Origin: Gamsiella multidivaricata
Lineage: Eukaryota > Mortierellomycota > Mortierellomycetes > Mortierellales > Mortierellaceae
Direction: 5' to 3'
DNA length: 64,000 nt
Assembly: GCF_025024155.1 (NCBI RefSeq)
Contig: NW_026251743.1
Span: forward strand, 1 to 64,000
Shown here: one piece after another, positions 1-11,399 of the stretch
Numbering within the stretch: position 1 is the first letter of the stretch
Layout of the letters: each line of letters begins with the position of its first letter
The notes under the pieces: model-generated
What the model was told of the DNA's origin: nothing
Seen by the model: only the letters and a program-made list of their open reading frames with translations
Databases searched by the model: none
Made by a program: the position numbers and the translations under genes

Positions 1-12
1 CTTCTGCTGCAG

Positions 13-1530
13 AATGTTTGCCTGTACCGTTTTCCTGCTCGGGTCTGCGCTGTGTGGGGCAGCACAGTCGATGATCATGCTCATCGTAAGTGGTCGTTTG
101 TCTGCTGGCTGTCTCTGTTGTCAGTTGCGATCGAGAGCGTCCTTGTGCTCCTTGTGCCTCTACCATCCCCATTCGCTCATGTTTTTTTTTTTTTTTTTCC
201 GGTCTGCATTCCGCCATTTCAACTTTATTTCACCCAATACGATCCATATCAACATTAACATGTTCTTCCTGTATTAACATGTTCTTCCTGTCAACCCATG
301 TAGATCGCGAGAGCTGTTCAGGGCCTCGGCGGAAGTGGCATCATTGCCCTCACCATGATCCTCGTCGCAGACATCGTCCCACTGCGTGAACGCGGCACTT
401 ATCAGGCCTTGATCGCCCTCATCTTCTCCATCGCAGCCGTGCTGGGCCCTTTGCTCGGCGGTGCTTTCGCAGACAATGTCACTTGGCGCTGGGCTTTCTA
501 CATCAACCTCCCTGTCGGTGCCCTAGCAATGCTGTTGCTCATCTTCTTCCTGCACATGAACCGCCGCAAGAACGTCTCGCTCGCAACCAACCTCAAGTCA
601 ATCGACTACATTGGCATCGTCTTGATGATCGTCTCCATCGTCATGATCCTCCTGGGCCTTAACTGGGGCGCCGATGCAAAATATGCCTGGGACTCTGCCA
701 CCATCCTGGTCCTGCTCATCGTCGGTGTTGTCATTGGCGCAGCTTTTCTCGTCCACGAGTCAAAGTTTGCCAAACGCCCCGTTATCCCTCTGCGTCTCTT
801 TGGCACGTTCTCGCTTGCGATCACATACGCCCAAGTCTTTTTTCAGGGCTTCATCTTCTTGGGATTGCTCTTCTTCCTGCCCTTGTATTTCCAGGCAGTC
901 AATGGTTCATCCGCTGTCCAGTCTGGAATCGATTTGCTACCCTATGTCATCATTGGTTCCGTCACAGCCATCATCGCTGGTCTGTTGATGAGTCGCTGGG
1001 GCACCTATAAGGAGTTTATCGTCATTGGCTGGGTGATTGGAGCCATTGCTTCCGGAATCCTGATCACGTTTGACGAATACACATCTCGCGGCAAGGTTGT
1101 CGGTATTCTACTGCTCCAGGGAATCAGCATGGGTATGACCGTGAACACCCTGCTCCTCGGAGTCCACGCACAACTAGTCAACAAATCGGATCTGGCCCAG
1201 AGCACCTCCCTTTGGACTTTCTTGAGAACCTTTGGTGGCGTCTTTGGTATCGCAGTCGGAGGAACGTTTGTGCAGAGCAGCCTCAGCAGTGCCGGTGCCA
1301 GCCAGTATGCGCAAAACATCAAGGCCATTGCTGATCTCCCTCCGGATGTGAAGGGGCCTGTCCTTCGCGCCTTCGTCGTGGGGCTGCAGCGCTTTTTTAT
1401 CCTCTTGACAGCGATCTCTGTCCTGGGCTTTGTTTTCTCTCTGTTCATCAAGAAGGTCCAGATGGGTCCTAAGCACCATAACGAGAAGCAGGAGAGTTCG
1501 GGCTCGCCCCCTCCTATGGTCGCGGAGTAA
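13..1530 (+). CDS. MFS drug:H+ antiporter, DHA2-type (14-TMS), 5'-truncated by window edge
   Basis: C-terminal part of a major facilitator superfamily transporter, a plasma- or vacuolar-membrane proton antiporter of the multidrug/siderophore type. Exons are 13-85 and 304-1530; the joined frame reads ...CGAAQSMIMLI|IARAVQGLGGSG..., and the R-x-x-QG-x-GG element is typical of DHA2 transporters. The window opens on a pyrimidine tract ending in CAG, so position 13 looks like the start of an internal exon and the N-terminus lies outside. The remaining protein (about 430 residues) has repeated hydrophobic segments and a short polar tail ending PPPMVAE. The 218-bp intron carries a long T run. Substrate cannot be told from sequence. 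Family call is strong. Confidence 0.88.
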
Positions 1531-2268
1531 GTAAAGAGTGTATACAAATGTATACATGTCCTTTTTGCTCCACATCAACGTTTTAGGTTGTACATACCCT
1601 ATTTTTATTTCAGTCGCATAATAAAAAGCATTCGCATAGCATGGCATGTTTTGAGCACGAATATGCACCTCGGCAAAACTCGTTCCCATTTTGGTCGCGA
1701 CAGCCTGAAAGTCGGGATTCGACGTGGATCCAAAAAGAAGAGAGAGAGAGAGACGGAACGCGTTATTGTGTTACTGAGGTTACCATATTACATCCGGGCG
1801 AAAAGGAAGACACCGCTCGAGAGCAGGGTCTTGGATGCTATCCTTGGGCATCTTATTGCAAATCATCTTCTAGTTCCTTGAGGATCCATCATCCTATCTA
1901 TTATTTCTTCAGTCCTTTCTTTCCAGGTTTTTTAATTGTGCTCGTTATTATTGTTATTATCGACTTTTTTTTTTTTTTTTTAAGTTAACGAGATCTGACA
2001 ATATCAGGGACGGCAGAGGTATAGTGTCGAAAGGAAAGGGCATCGTAGCAAGATCCATAAAAATGACCAGCAGCATAGCGTAAAGCAAACGAGAGCAGCA
2101 ATCTTATAAAAAGTTCGCAACAAAAGAGGGGAGGCACATTCATTGTTCTGGGCGACAGAAGAGGAGAGGAGAAGGGGCTATGATACAGAATGTTATACAA
2201 GGACGAGGACTGCGTCAACGTAGCAGGTCCAGGAGGCCGCACAATGTGGGGGAGGGGGATATAGGACC
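1531..2268. other. convergent 3' intergenic region
   Basis: Space between the MFS transporter (+) and the PARG-like gene (-), which converge here. It contains short AT-rich stretches, an AGAGAG run near 1735 and a T run at about 1963-1981. No coding exon supported on either strand. Confidence 0.6.
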
Positions 2269-5019
2269 TTAAGCGCTGGAGAGAGTCGGTACAGCAGATC
2301 GGATAGTCGAGCTGGGCGTCGCGGTCTCTGTGCTGTTGCCCGAGGATTTGTTCATGTTGTTCGTGTCCGAGTTGTCAGGGTCGGGCAGGCCACGAGCGCG
2401 ATTCTTGACAATCAGCAGGCTCCTCTGCTCCAACATGCGCTCAAAGACATCCTTAACAGTCTCTATGATGGGGACAAAGACAACTTGCTCTGGTTTCTCT
2501 TGGTTCTCGTTGCTGGTCTCGTCTTGTTCCGATGACTCGTCCTCTACCAAGCCGGTCTCTTCGTCCACGTCCTGTCCTTGCTCGTTCTCCGAATCCTTAT
2601 CCTCAGATGTTGTATCCGGCTTCGCAGGTATGGGGACATCACTGAGGTCCTCTTCCAAGGCTTCCTCGCTCAGATCGACATCTTCCTCCAAGTCCTGTTC
2701 CTCCTGCAATGCTTCGGACTCTGAAACCTCGTCCTCAGGAGACAAGTTGTCGTTCAATAAGCCGTCGCCGTCTTCATCGCCATCTTCAGCGACTTCTTCA
2801 GCGTCCTCGTCAATGATAGGATCCTCAGCCTGCTTATCATCCGATGTGGACTCTTCCTGATCGTCCGCTTCTTCGGTTGAATCGTCATCGTCAGATGTCT
2901 CGACGACTTCCGCGTCCTGATCATTTTCGTCCTCGTTCTTGTCCTCTTGCTCATCCAATTCACTGCTCTTGGAATCGAGCGACTCGTTCTCGTCTTCTTC
3001 CTCTGATGAAGAAGACCGACGCCTCAGGCTTGAACCTTTCTTTTGATCATCATGATTCTCTTCGTGGTTCTGTTCTTCGGTATCAGTTCCATTGGTGTCA
3101 CCAGAGGTCTCTAGTGTGTCTACTTCAGCAGGGAGAGGCGTAGCCGTGATGGCTGGTGGCTGCGTTGGACGATAGGATGAGGTCTCATTCACGACCTTGA
3201 ATGCCTCCTCAGGATCCAGGACCATGATAATCTTCTTATACGTCTGAAAACGTTTGCGTCCACCCATAAAGTCGCGTCCGATGATGCTCCTGTAAATAGC
3301 TGCGATAGCTTCCGCCGGATTTTGACCGGCATCTGTACCGTGAGGCGGGAGAACCAGGGCATCATGGCCTGGAGGGAATAATAATAATAAAAATGCCAAG
3401 AATAATCTGATCAGCTCTGGGTGCAGTAGCGAGAAAGAAAAGAAAAAAGAAAAAAAGAAGCACGCTATCGAAGTAAAAGAACAAAACTCCCATCTGTACC
3501 TTGACTGACGCCGACCTTCATGGCAGCAAGGATCCTCCGGCGCAAAAGATCGTCTTCTCCTTCAAGAAATTGGACGCCGCCAAGACCACCTTCCTTTTCT
3601 CGAGTCTCCATTTTTGGAATAGGCGCGACAGACTAGATGTTCGATTCAGAATATGACGATTGATTAGAAAATATTATTAAAAGCAGAGTTCCAATGTACT
3701 AGGCCTCAAATACTCACCACAACGCTGATCCACTCAAAACGATCCATGAACTCGTTGTTCCTATCCATGCCATGCCGAAAGACCGCCTGGTTGGGACAAT
3801 AGACCCCACCGTTCTCTGGCAGTGGGTAGAACCTTGATCGTCGAGGCTCCTGATCAAGGCATTGATATAGTGTTGTACGACGGAAGAGGTCCGCCTCGTT
3901 GTTAGATGCATCATCCAGATGATAGTCTGGAAGGACAAAGAAGAGCAAATACAATTTAGCATCTAGGTATCGAAAAATATGCCGGGGCTCGCTCAATCAG
4001 CAAGCAATTAAACACGAAGACTCACCTCCTCCAGGGACCAGGTTGTTGCCGACGTTCAGCATGACGGGCCGGTAACCCTCCTGTCTTAGCTTGATGGTCT
4101 CGTCAAGCACATTTCCAACGACAACGGTCACCTCAGGATCCCATTGCATGTCCAAGACGAGGACATGGATGTCGTCATTCTGGTACGTACTCGCTCGCCT
4201 GGATCCTGCCATGACCTTGATTGGGTCCAGTTCGACCACATATCCGTTAGGGTCTGTATACTGTTTTTGAGCGAACACTTTGAGTGTGCGAGCAAAGATT
4301 GATTCAGGATCGAGATTGCGGCGGTTAGGGTGAAACTGCTGAAAACGCGTCAAAGCCATGGGACCGGCATCTCCGCTGCCACTCAACTGTCGCAGCTGCC
4401 TTAGTTGCTGTCGGTCCTGATTCAGCAGCTGTCGTTGTTGTCTGGCCCTCCAGGCAACACACTCTTGGGAAGAGAACGAGAGTGTGGTCTGCTGATGCAG
4501 CGAAGCCTTGTAGGTGGACAACAGACGCTTCTGGTTCCGCAATCTGCGCTTCAAATGACGCTGTAGGGCCGAGGGGGACTCGTTCAGGAGTGTGCTGTCG
4601 TAGTTGTGGTTCTGGACCACGCGTTGGACCTCGAGTGCAAGCTCGAGTTCAAAGTCGGCTTCCTGCAGCGACTTTTCCTCGAGAGAGAGACTGAGAGATA
4701 GCGATGGGTCTGCGGCGGGGGAGGGTGGTGAGACACAGTTGATTTCCAGCTGGAGGTCGTTCTCTTCGAGGTCCTGCAAGATCTGGGCATTACGACTGCG
4801 AAGGTGCTCCTCTTCCTGAAGATGGTGCAAGAGCAAGGAGGATGTCTTTGTGGAGGCGCGTTTGCCGATGTTCCTGCGTGTGCTGGAGAGGGAGTTGGCT
4901 GTGAGGTTGTTGTTGAGGTCTGATCGGGTGGATGTGGTGGATATCCTTGAGAGGGCCAGGAGAGAGAGGAGGAAGAGGAGGAGGATCACTAGCAGCGACC
5001 AGCGGACGGGCATTGTCAT
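2269..5019 (-). CDS. membrane-anchored PARG-like (TIGR02452/DUF2263) protein with long acidic tail
   Basis: Exons on the minus strand: 5019-4026, 3926-3718, 3632-3500, 3368-2269, giving 811 residues with all phases consistent. Residues 7-25 are a hydrophobic signal anchor after MTMPVRW. Residues about 230-510 match the microbial-type poly(ADP-ribose) glycohydrolase fold: VMLNVGNN, LVPGGD, then NEADLFRRTTL, YPLPENGGVYCPN and, after exon 3, a GHDALVLPPHG segment. The last roughly 280 residues are almost pure Asp/Glu/Ser. The known family removes ADP-ribose; here the classical GGG-x(8)-QEE signature reads GGD-x(8)-NEA (residues 330-343), so activity is uncertain. The anchor implies a secretory-pathway or luminal location, unusual for PARG. 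Sequences before the domain are basic and Gln/Arg-rich. Confidence 0.8.
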
Positions 5020-5119
5020 TGTGGGGCAGGGAAATTAATGGTTAAGGGAAGGGGCCAGTGTATGGCGGGAATGGTGGTGAGACAGATAGAGTCAAGAGGT
5101 GGGAAGGGGTCGTTAGAAC

Positions 5120-5240
5120 GGTCAGTTAAGGAGGGGGGAGGAGGAGAGGGGGAGGGGAAGGGGGAGAGGGGGATGGGGATGGGATGGGGATGAGGAGGAG
5201 GAGGGGGGAGGGGGATGATGGCGAGGGAGGAAGGAGAGGA
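5120..5240. repeat. purine (G/A) tract
   Basis: Nearly uninterrupted G/A on the plus strand, with repeated GGGGAGAGG and GGGGAT motifs. It lies just upstream of the minus-strand PARG-like start at 5019, i.e. in its promoter or 5' leader. It is capable in principle of G-quadruplex or triplex formation. Confidence 0.75.
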
Positions 5241-5625
5241 CAATGAGCGTTGGTGTGAGCTTCTGTCTGTCGATGTATGCTTGGGTGTTGGCGGCGTCCA
5301 GTCGTCTGAGGAGTCTGGGTGGACCATTTGCATCGTGGGGATTGTCTGTCCTCCCCCCCAGGGACCGGGGAAACCACTGCTGGCGAGGTTAAAATTACTG
5401 GATTGATCGATTAGCTGCACTCTGGCCTGGCTAATTACCCAAATCTAATCCATAGTAGTCTAGAAAAACGTCGCAGTAGACTGCCCAGAAAACACACGCT
5501 CAAGAGCACCAGAACGAAACGGGCTCATATCCGACCTTACTTTCATTTTCCTTCTTTCCATTCCACACCTCAACCAAACGCCAATCGACATACCACGCTC
5601 AGCCCAGCTGCAACCACCTCAAGCA

Positions 5626-5650
5626 AACAAGCAAACAAGCAAACAAAACA
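5626..5650. repeat. AAGCAAAC short tandem repeat
   Basis: Three to four copies of an AAGCAAAC-like unit just before the ATG at 5666. Confidence 0.6.
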
Positions 5651-5665
5651 ACAGACCAACGAAAG

Positions 5666-5812
5666 ATGTCGCCACCACCATCCACCCGCATCCTGTGTAC
5701 GGAACCGCCGACCGGGGCACTCGCGTCCCCCCTCTGGACACCATTCCACAGGGATCTCGTCGCCAGGATGAAAGCCCACGCCACCGTCCCCACCCGTCCT
5801 ATACCATCTGCG
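5666..5812 (+). CDS. possible first exon of an uncharacterised gene
   Basis: An ATG after a pyrimidine-rich leader opens 49 codons (MSPPPSTRILCTEPPTGALA...) ending at a good GTAAGA donor in phase 0. A nearby acceptor at 5891 would give only a 68-residue protein. A phase-0 acceptor at about 6528 would join it to the gene at 6556-7385, so the two may be one gene with a long or further-split intron. No domain recognised. Low confidence. Confidence 0.28.
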
Positions 5813-5990
5813 GTAAGAAGCATTTTGCCGCTGTTCTTGGATGCTCTTCTGCTGAGGGCTTTTGTAAGCAAACGATGCATCTCAACAACAGATGTTGCAT
5901 CTCGCTTTCTCTCCAAAGATACAATCCAGGAATCCATCAAACAGATGATAATGGGCGCACGACTCTTAACAAACCACGCAATATGAAATA

Positions 5991-6058
5991 GACAAAGCAG
6001 ACAAAACAAAGCAGACAAAATAGACAAAACAGACAAAGCAGCAGACAAAACAGACAGA
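5991..6058. repeat. AGACAAAxC degenerate repeat
   Basis: About eight imperfect copies of AGACAAA followed by AC, GC or TA. The stretch 5893-6555 otherwise shows no convincing exon. Confidence 0.6.
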
Positions 6059-6555
6059 TGCGCATGAATAAAATTGTCCGGGCTCACTGCTGCTACCACT
6101 TTCTACTTTTGTCTGTACCTTCTTTTGTTGCCATATATCCAAAGGGATTTAGAGCGATTGTGCACCCAAACTACTGTACAGCAGTGCGCTGCTATAGGTC
6201 GCCAGATCTTCAACGCACTCAGCCATATACCGTTCTTTGTATGCAAATATCATTTTAGGACTTTCTAGTACTCTCATTTGAACCATCGATGGTCACAGCC
6301 ACGTTCGCCTTCATTTGCCTGTCCAGCACTCAGGACATGGACGCGATCCTACTGAACGAGATCAATAGGTATCGCAGCAATGATACATGGACTCAGTCAT
6401 GGACTGGGGCATGGGAAGTGAACAACGACATGCACTTCTAACCGTACATCCACTTTACTTTTCACCACGTGTATACATGCAAAAAAATAAATAAAAAAAT
6501 TAGGATACTTTATTGCATCCAGCGATATGGAGCCCATCAAACAGCCATTCTTCTG

Positions 6556-7107
6556 ATGATCCAGCCTGGCCACGCATCGTGTCTCCAGACCCTCGAGTCC
6601 TTTCTGTAAGTCGTATTGGGCGCACAGTTCATCGGGGCACACCATAGTTCTATTACGTTCGCAATCAATCTCATATTATATTCGAATCTCCGCCTACACA
6701 GCTTGAACAAAATTGTCCCAGACACGCTCACGGGCCTTAACTTATCTACTATGGTTGCGTCCACTATTGGGGCCCCATCCCGTCAATCACTGCACACTCG
6801 ACCTTCCGGATTGTCTCTGGACACATCTGCACTAAACATGCCTCATCTCGCGGTGTGTCACTCTTGCGCGGATGCATCAGATATCTTAACTCACCTCCTA
6901 GACCAAGCCAAGGCTCACTCATCCCCTGTCAACGCGCCTCTGTTCCGTTCTACGAGTCTTCTTCGGACACAGAACCAGCAACCGGATGCTCGAAATCCGT
7001 TCAATCCTGAGTCTCATTCGTTACTGCAAGATCCAGGGCTTACCTGGTTATCCATCCCATTATCGACACGAGACGGCCCAGCCTTGACAATCCAAGGTAA
7101 CGAGCTG

Positions 7108-7168
<61 letters not shown>

Positions 7169-7385
7169 CCCCGCAAGTCTGAATACCAAACAATAATGTG
7201 TTTATATACCACTGTTGCTTCCTAACTCTCGGGATTGTGCAGATTGTCAACGATTGCGGACAGGTTTGAGCACGATTCAGAACGTGGCACTGGCATCTTC
7301 AAGCCAACTTCAGGACAGCTGCCTGATCAGCAACACCCTAGCCAAATCCATCGAGGCTTTCTTCGAGACCGATCAGCCAATATAG
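6556..7385 (+). CDS. uncharacterised small protein, 5' end unresolved
   Basis: Exons 6556-6605, 6702-7096 and 7243-7385 join in phase. They encode MIQPGHASCLQTLESF-LLNKIVPDTLTG..., a Ser/Pro-rich middle and a final amphipathic helix-like segment (LRTGLSTIQNVALA to IEAFFETDQPI). The reading frame stays open upstream of the chosen Met to an acceptor at about 6528, so an earlier exon, possibly 5666-5812, may exist. The second intron contains a long CT microsatellite. I do not recognise the family. The good splice sites and phase agreement argue for a real gene; the start is a guess. Confidence 0.42.
7111..7167. repeat. (CT)n microsatellite
   Basis: About 28 CT units lying inside an intron of the gene ending at 7385, where they also extend the polypyrimidine tract. 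Confidence 0.95.
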
Positions 7386-7591
7386 CATGCAAACCAGCAC
7401 AAAGTTACGGTTTTTCAAGTTCAAACATCATTTATGATACGGCGCCTTTCTAGGTTCTGTTGTAGGCAGTACTTTACACATGAACAAATTAGAAAAAAAA
7501 AAAAGAGAAAAACTGCAACAGAGAACATACTATCTACAAAAGTCATGACATTGTGAAAAAAAAAACTAAGACACACGATGACAAGAATGGA

Positions 7592-10500
7592 TCACAGATT
7601 TAACAGCCCTTCGCTAGCAATTCGTTCCTTCTCAATCTGCTGCTGCCCCAACCACTGCTTCATGGCCTCCTCAGCGCCATGTTCGCGAAGATACCGTTGG
7701 AAAGCACGGAACCGCATGTATTCCTGCCGCTCTGCAGGGTCTGTCAATCGATCCAAAACAGCATCCTGTATACTTTCCCTGTTCGAATGCCCCTGATCTT
7801 GAACTTGGTCTTGATCACCGCTATGATCGACCGAACGCGTCGAATCCGGGCCTTGGTCATTTGCCTGATAACGAAAAGCGCGTATAAAATAAAGCAGGGT
7901 ATCGTCAGGTTCTCGTGCCTGCGTATTCATTTACAACAAAAACCATACCAGCGGGCTTTCCACGGAACAGATCATTACCATCACTGCTGCGACCAACAAG
8001 TTGAATCGCCATGCAGATTGCTCCGCTGCTGCACGGGCTTGTTGATTCAATCTCGCCTCCGCTTTTGATTCCCTGACTCTAGATGGATGACAAATGTGGT
8101 TCAATAACACGTAGCGAGCAGCAAGGAAAGGAATGTGAGGCGTAATCATGATAAAATTCCACAAGTCTATAACTGCAATGGTACCTTTGACATTTTTCGA
8201 TAAAGCTTAGTTTGATACTCCGTTCCGGAACCCTGAACAACACACCACTGGTATCTGTGTCCCATATCGATCGCTTTCGTGTTTCTGTGTCCGGTTCGGA
8301 TATCACCTCGATATTGCCGTCATTAGATGCACTAGGGTCACCTACTTGAATAGGAACCGCGTCCCTTCTCTTTCTTTGCCGTGGCTACCGTCAAAAAAAA
8401 AAAAAAAAGAAAAAGAAAAAGAAAAGGGAAGCGTTTCGGTTACACATCTGCCGGGTAATATCCTAATCATTGCTGAAAGCGCCAAGCTCATCCACCTCAT
8501 CAAATTGTTTACCAGAACATGCTCCACATGATTTGGACACATCCACTTGCGCGAAATAGGAGGCGGAGAAGCCATTGGTGGCGATAGACAATCCAGATGC
8601 CAATGCAACGGACAATGATCGCAGCTTATCATCCATTGACCGCCCACAGCGCTCTTGTCACACCGGTAGCACAGCCGGATATTGCCCTGAGCGTCCTCCA
8701 GCTGCAACGCCCTTTCCTCTGCTCGTGACAGCCCTGAGGGCAACGGAGTTGTATTCTTGCGTTTTGATTTTGGCTTCTGGTCCGATATCTCTTCGTACTC
8801 GCCATCGCTGTTGGCTGTAACTATGCATGTTTAAAAATACCCAACACAACACGCATGTTAATAGTTAACGCGGAAATTTCCGATATCGGCAAACATCAAG
8901 GGTTGTTAGAAAAAAGATGGGCTCGAAAAAAAGGGGGGAGCTCCTCTCACGATAAGCAGGAGTGAGCGGAGTGGCGGCAAAAGATCGAATGCAACAGATA
9001 ATATCCCATACCTCCTGCGAAAAAGGATTGGACCTCTGGCGGTAAGACGAACGCCCTTGGGTTGCTTCTATTTGCATTGTCTAAGAGATCCTTGAAGATC
9101 CCTGGAGCACTTGGCGCTGGTGGATTCTAGTTCGTACATGAGAATTGGTATCAGCACCAAGCCTTGGTGATATATTCCATGATGAGGTACAATATGAAGT
9201 CGTGTAAACTCACCTTTGCTGCACGGCATTCGTTGCAGTCCCATTCATCTGGAAGATCGTTGGGGTCCACGGGAGGTTGGCAGCACGAAAAATGGAATGC
9301 CTTGGGACAAGAATCGCAACAAATGAACTCGCCCAGACCCAGGCACGCTTCGCAATAGTCGTTGTTATACTATGTGTAGGGAAGAAAATAAAGTGTTAGA
9401 CGAATGGGTGTCATTCTTGCGACGGCGCCCTTTGCTAGCTTCCTTTGTTACCTTGAGAGCAAGTTCATCGCCCGTTATAGAGACCACATCGGAATACGGA
9501 GCCACGCCCTTCGTACTGAGAAGTAAAAAGAGAGGAAGAAAAAAAAAATGGTGCAGTGTTAGGTCCGCAAAGACATCCACGCATGCTGTCCGTGCATCCA
9601 GATAGGGCTAGTTACGTACCGTGTCTTAGGCACTTGCTTTTGTGTGGGTTCCTTGTTTACAGTAGGCAATCCTTGTTGTAATCCCTTTGTCTCTTGATCC
9701 AGCTTTTTCCTTTTGGTAGCACCTTGGTCAGGAGTCTTGGAGCGTTTTCTGCTGACGTGGTCCCGCAACACTCTGGCTGCACTTTGTCTCTTCATAGCCT
9801 TTGGACCATTAATAACGTAATCGTTGCAATCGATGGCTTGTACGTCAGATTGTGCTCCATCTGCTGCACAACTGTCGGACTCGAGTGAAACAGAATATTC
9901 TGGCACAGAGAGCTTTTCGGGCGTTGAGTGACCATTGATCGCTGTCACGGAGGGTGAGGTTGAGGCGGGGTCATGTCCGTCCGTGATATCGACTGAGGAA
10001 CTTTCTGCGGTGTGATATAAATGCAAAGGCTTTGTCCCTGATTCCGGAGCAGGGTCGGATGCCGCAGGAGATTTTGGTGCTGGCTTGGCCGCGCTCCATG
10101 AACTGGCACTCAGTGTTGTTTGTACAGTTGAAGAATCCATTCCGTTTTTCGGCGTGCTTTCTGCAGCCATATGTTTGGTATGTCGTCGTTGCGAGGGCTT
10201 TTTCGTTCGTCGGACGTCTCCTAGGGCTGTTCCAAGCTTTCTCAAGTCTAATCGCACAATGAGTCTTCCTTCCTGAGGGCCAGAGTCCAGATCGTTATTC
10301 TCATGTTGACCAGTGTTGGTAACATCCATGTCCGCGCCTGAACGAGGGGGAGTAGGGATGGTGGATGCTTTGTCTTGTCGCGGCTGAATGTCAGAGTCCT
10401 TTGGTCGAAAGTGCAGCAGTATAGAGGGTCGCCTGTCCTTAGACGACATTGTGGACGACGGCAATGAATCAAGCTTGGATATCCTTCCTGGAATCATTTC

Positions 10501-10764
10501 AGTCGCTGCTTCCTGCTCCTGTTCAGTTTCTGGATCAAGGTGTGATGCGTTAGATTCTTGACTGTGCCCTGCCGTGTGTGCTGGAGTCTGGGGCTGAGGC
10601 TGTGGTTGTGGAGGCAGGGACTCTTGTTCCTGGTTAGCGTCGTACTGCTGCTGGTGAAGACGGCGGTAGGCGGTGCTGTATCTTCCTGTAGAGGTAACCG
10701 ACGTTGCTGGTTTCTGCATCACAGGTGATGTAGACGACAGCATGTTTGATCGGCAGTTGGCCAT
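7592..10764 (-). CDS. dual PHD-finger protein, Rco1/Cph1/PHF12 type (Rpd3S-like HDAC subunit)
   Basis: Eight exons on the minus strand: 10764-9620, 9515-9452, 9369-9214, 9126-9012, 8820-8513, 8384-8185, 8078-7979, 7918-7592; 804 residues, phases consistent throughout. The first 380 residues are disordered and Ser/Gln-rich with basic nuclear-type patches. PHD1 (about 407-453) has the C4HC3 pattern with CCDSCPKAFHFSC and PPVDPNDLP, as in Rco1 and PHF12. It is followed by GIFKDLL...NPRAFVLPPEV, a linker also seen in that family. PHD2 (about 544-594) has CYRC, CDHC, HWHLDC and CPNH. After it comes GVLFRVPERSIKLSFIEK, the hallmark downstream segment. Known family members recruit Sin3-Rpd3 deacetylase to transcribed chromatin through H3 tails. 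The last intron could end at either of two in-phase CAG acceptors. Confidence 0.85.
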
Positions 10765-11102
10765 GAAGCTCCAGAGTCGCAGGGTTGCTTATTCCAAGCA
10801 ATCGCCAACACAGAAAGGTGGTGAAGGCTTTCTTTGACGAATTCCGGTGTCCTGATCGCAGTGCTGATGAAAACAAGTGTTTCTGAATAAACAAAAGATC
10901 CTTTCTGCGAACAAGCAAGGCTGTCGTCGTTGCGGAATTGAGGACACAAAGTGAGAAAGTACTATAATGGGCAATGCAATGTAATAAAGCAGCGAGGAAA
11001 AAAGAAGAGGAGGAATATGAGAGCTTACTCTCCTGCAGCACCAAGTGAGATGCAATGCGGATAAAGACAGTATCGGGTATAGAAGTGTGCAAAAAGAAGT
11101 CG
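10765..11102. other. divergent upstream region between the PHD gene and tRNA-Ser
   Basis: Holds the promoter and leader of the minus-strand PHD gene. The run of five A at 11091-11096 is a Pol III T-run terminator for the tRNA when read on the minus strand. No further gene supported. Confidence 0.5.
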
Positions 11103-11183
11103 CGTCAACAGCAGGATTTGAACCTGCGCGGGAGAACCCATGAGATTTCTAGTCTCACGCCTTAACCGCTCGGCCATGTTGAC
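11103..11183 (-). tRNA. tRNA-Ser (anticodon AGA)
   Basis: On the minus strand a 7-bp acceptor stem (GTCAACA/TGTTGAC) encloses an A box TGGCCGAGCGG, an anticodon stem TGAGA/TCTCA with loop CTAGAAA (anticodon AGA, decoding UCU), a long class II variable arm and a B box GGTTCAAATCC, with discriminator G. The long variable arm and discriminator fit serine. No intron. A T5 Pol III terminator follows a few bases downstream. Confidence 0.95.
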
Positions 11184-11399
11184 CACTTTTTCTCATCTCT
11201 CAAGGACCTTGTTAAGTCCACACCTCCCGGGACGCATCTCTCCGCACTGCTCTTTAGGGCCTATTTTTGCCGTTTTTTTGGGCGTTTTGGTGGAGAGGGC
11301 AGCTGTAGTAGATCGTTGCTAGTTACTCTGATAGATTTATAGTCAATTGACTCGAGAAACAAATTGTTATAAAAAAAATAATTGTCGTTTTTTTTGGTC

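Noticed and set aside
2330..2860. Ser-rich plus-strand frame of 176 codons
   Set aside because: Antisense shadow of the Asp/Glu-rich tail of the PARG-like protein.
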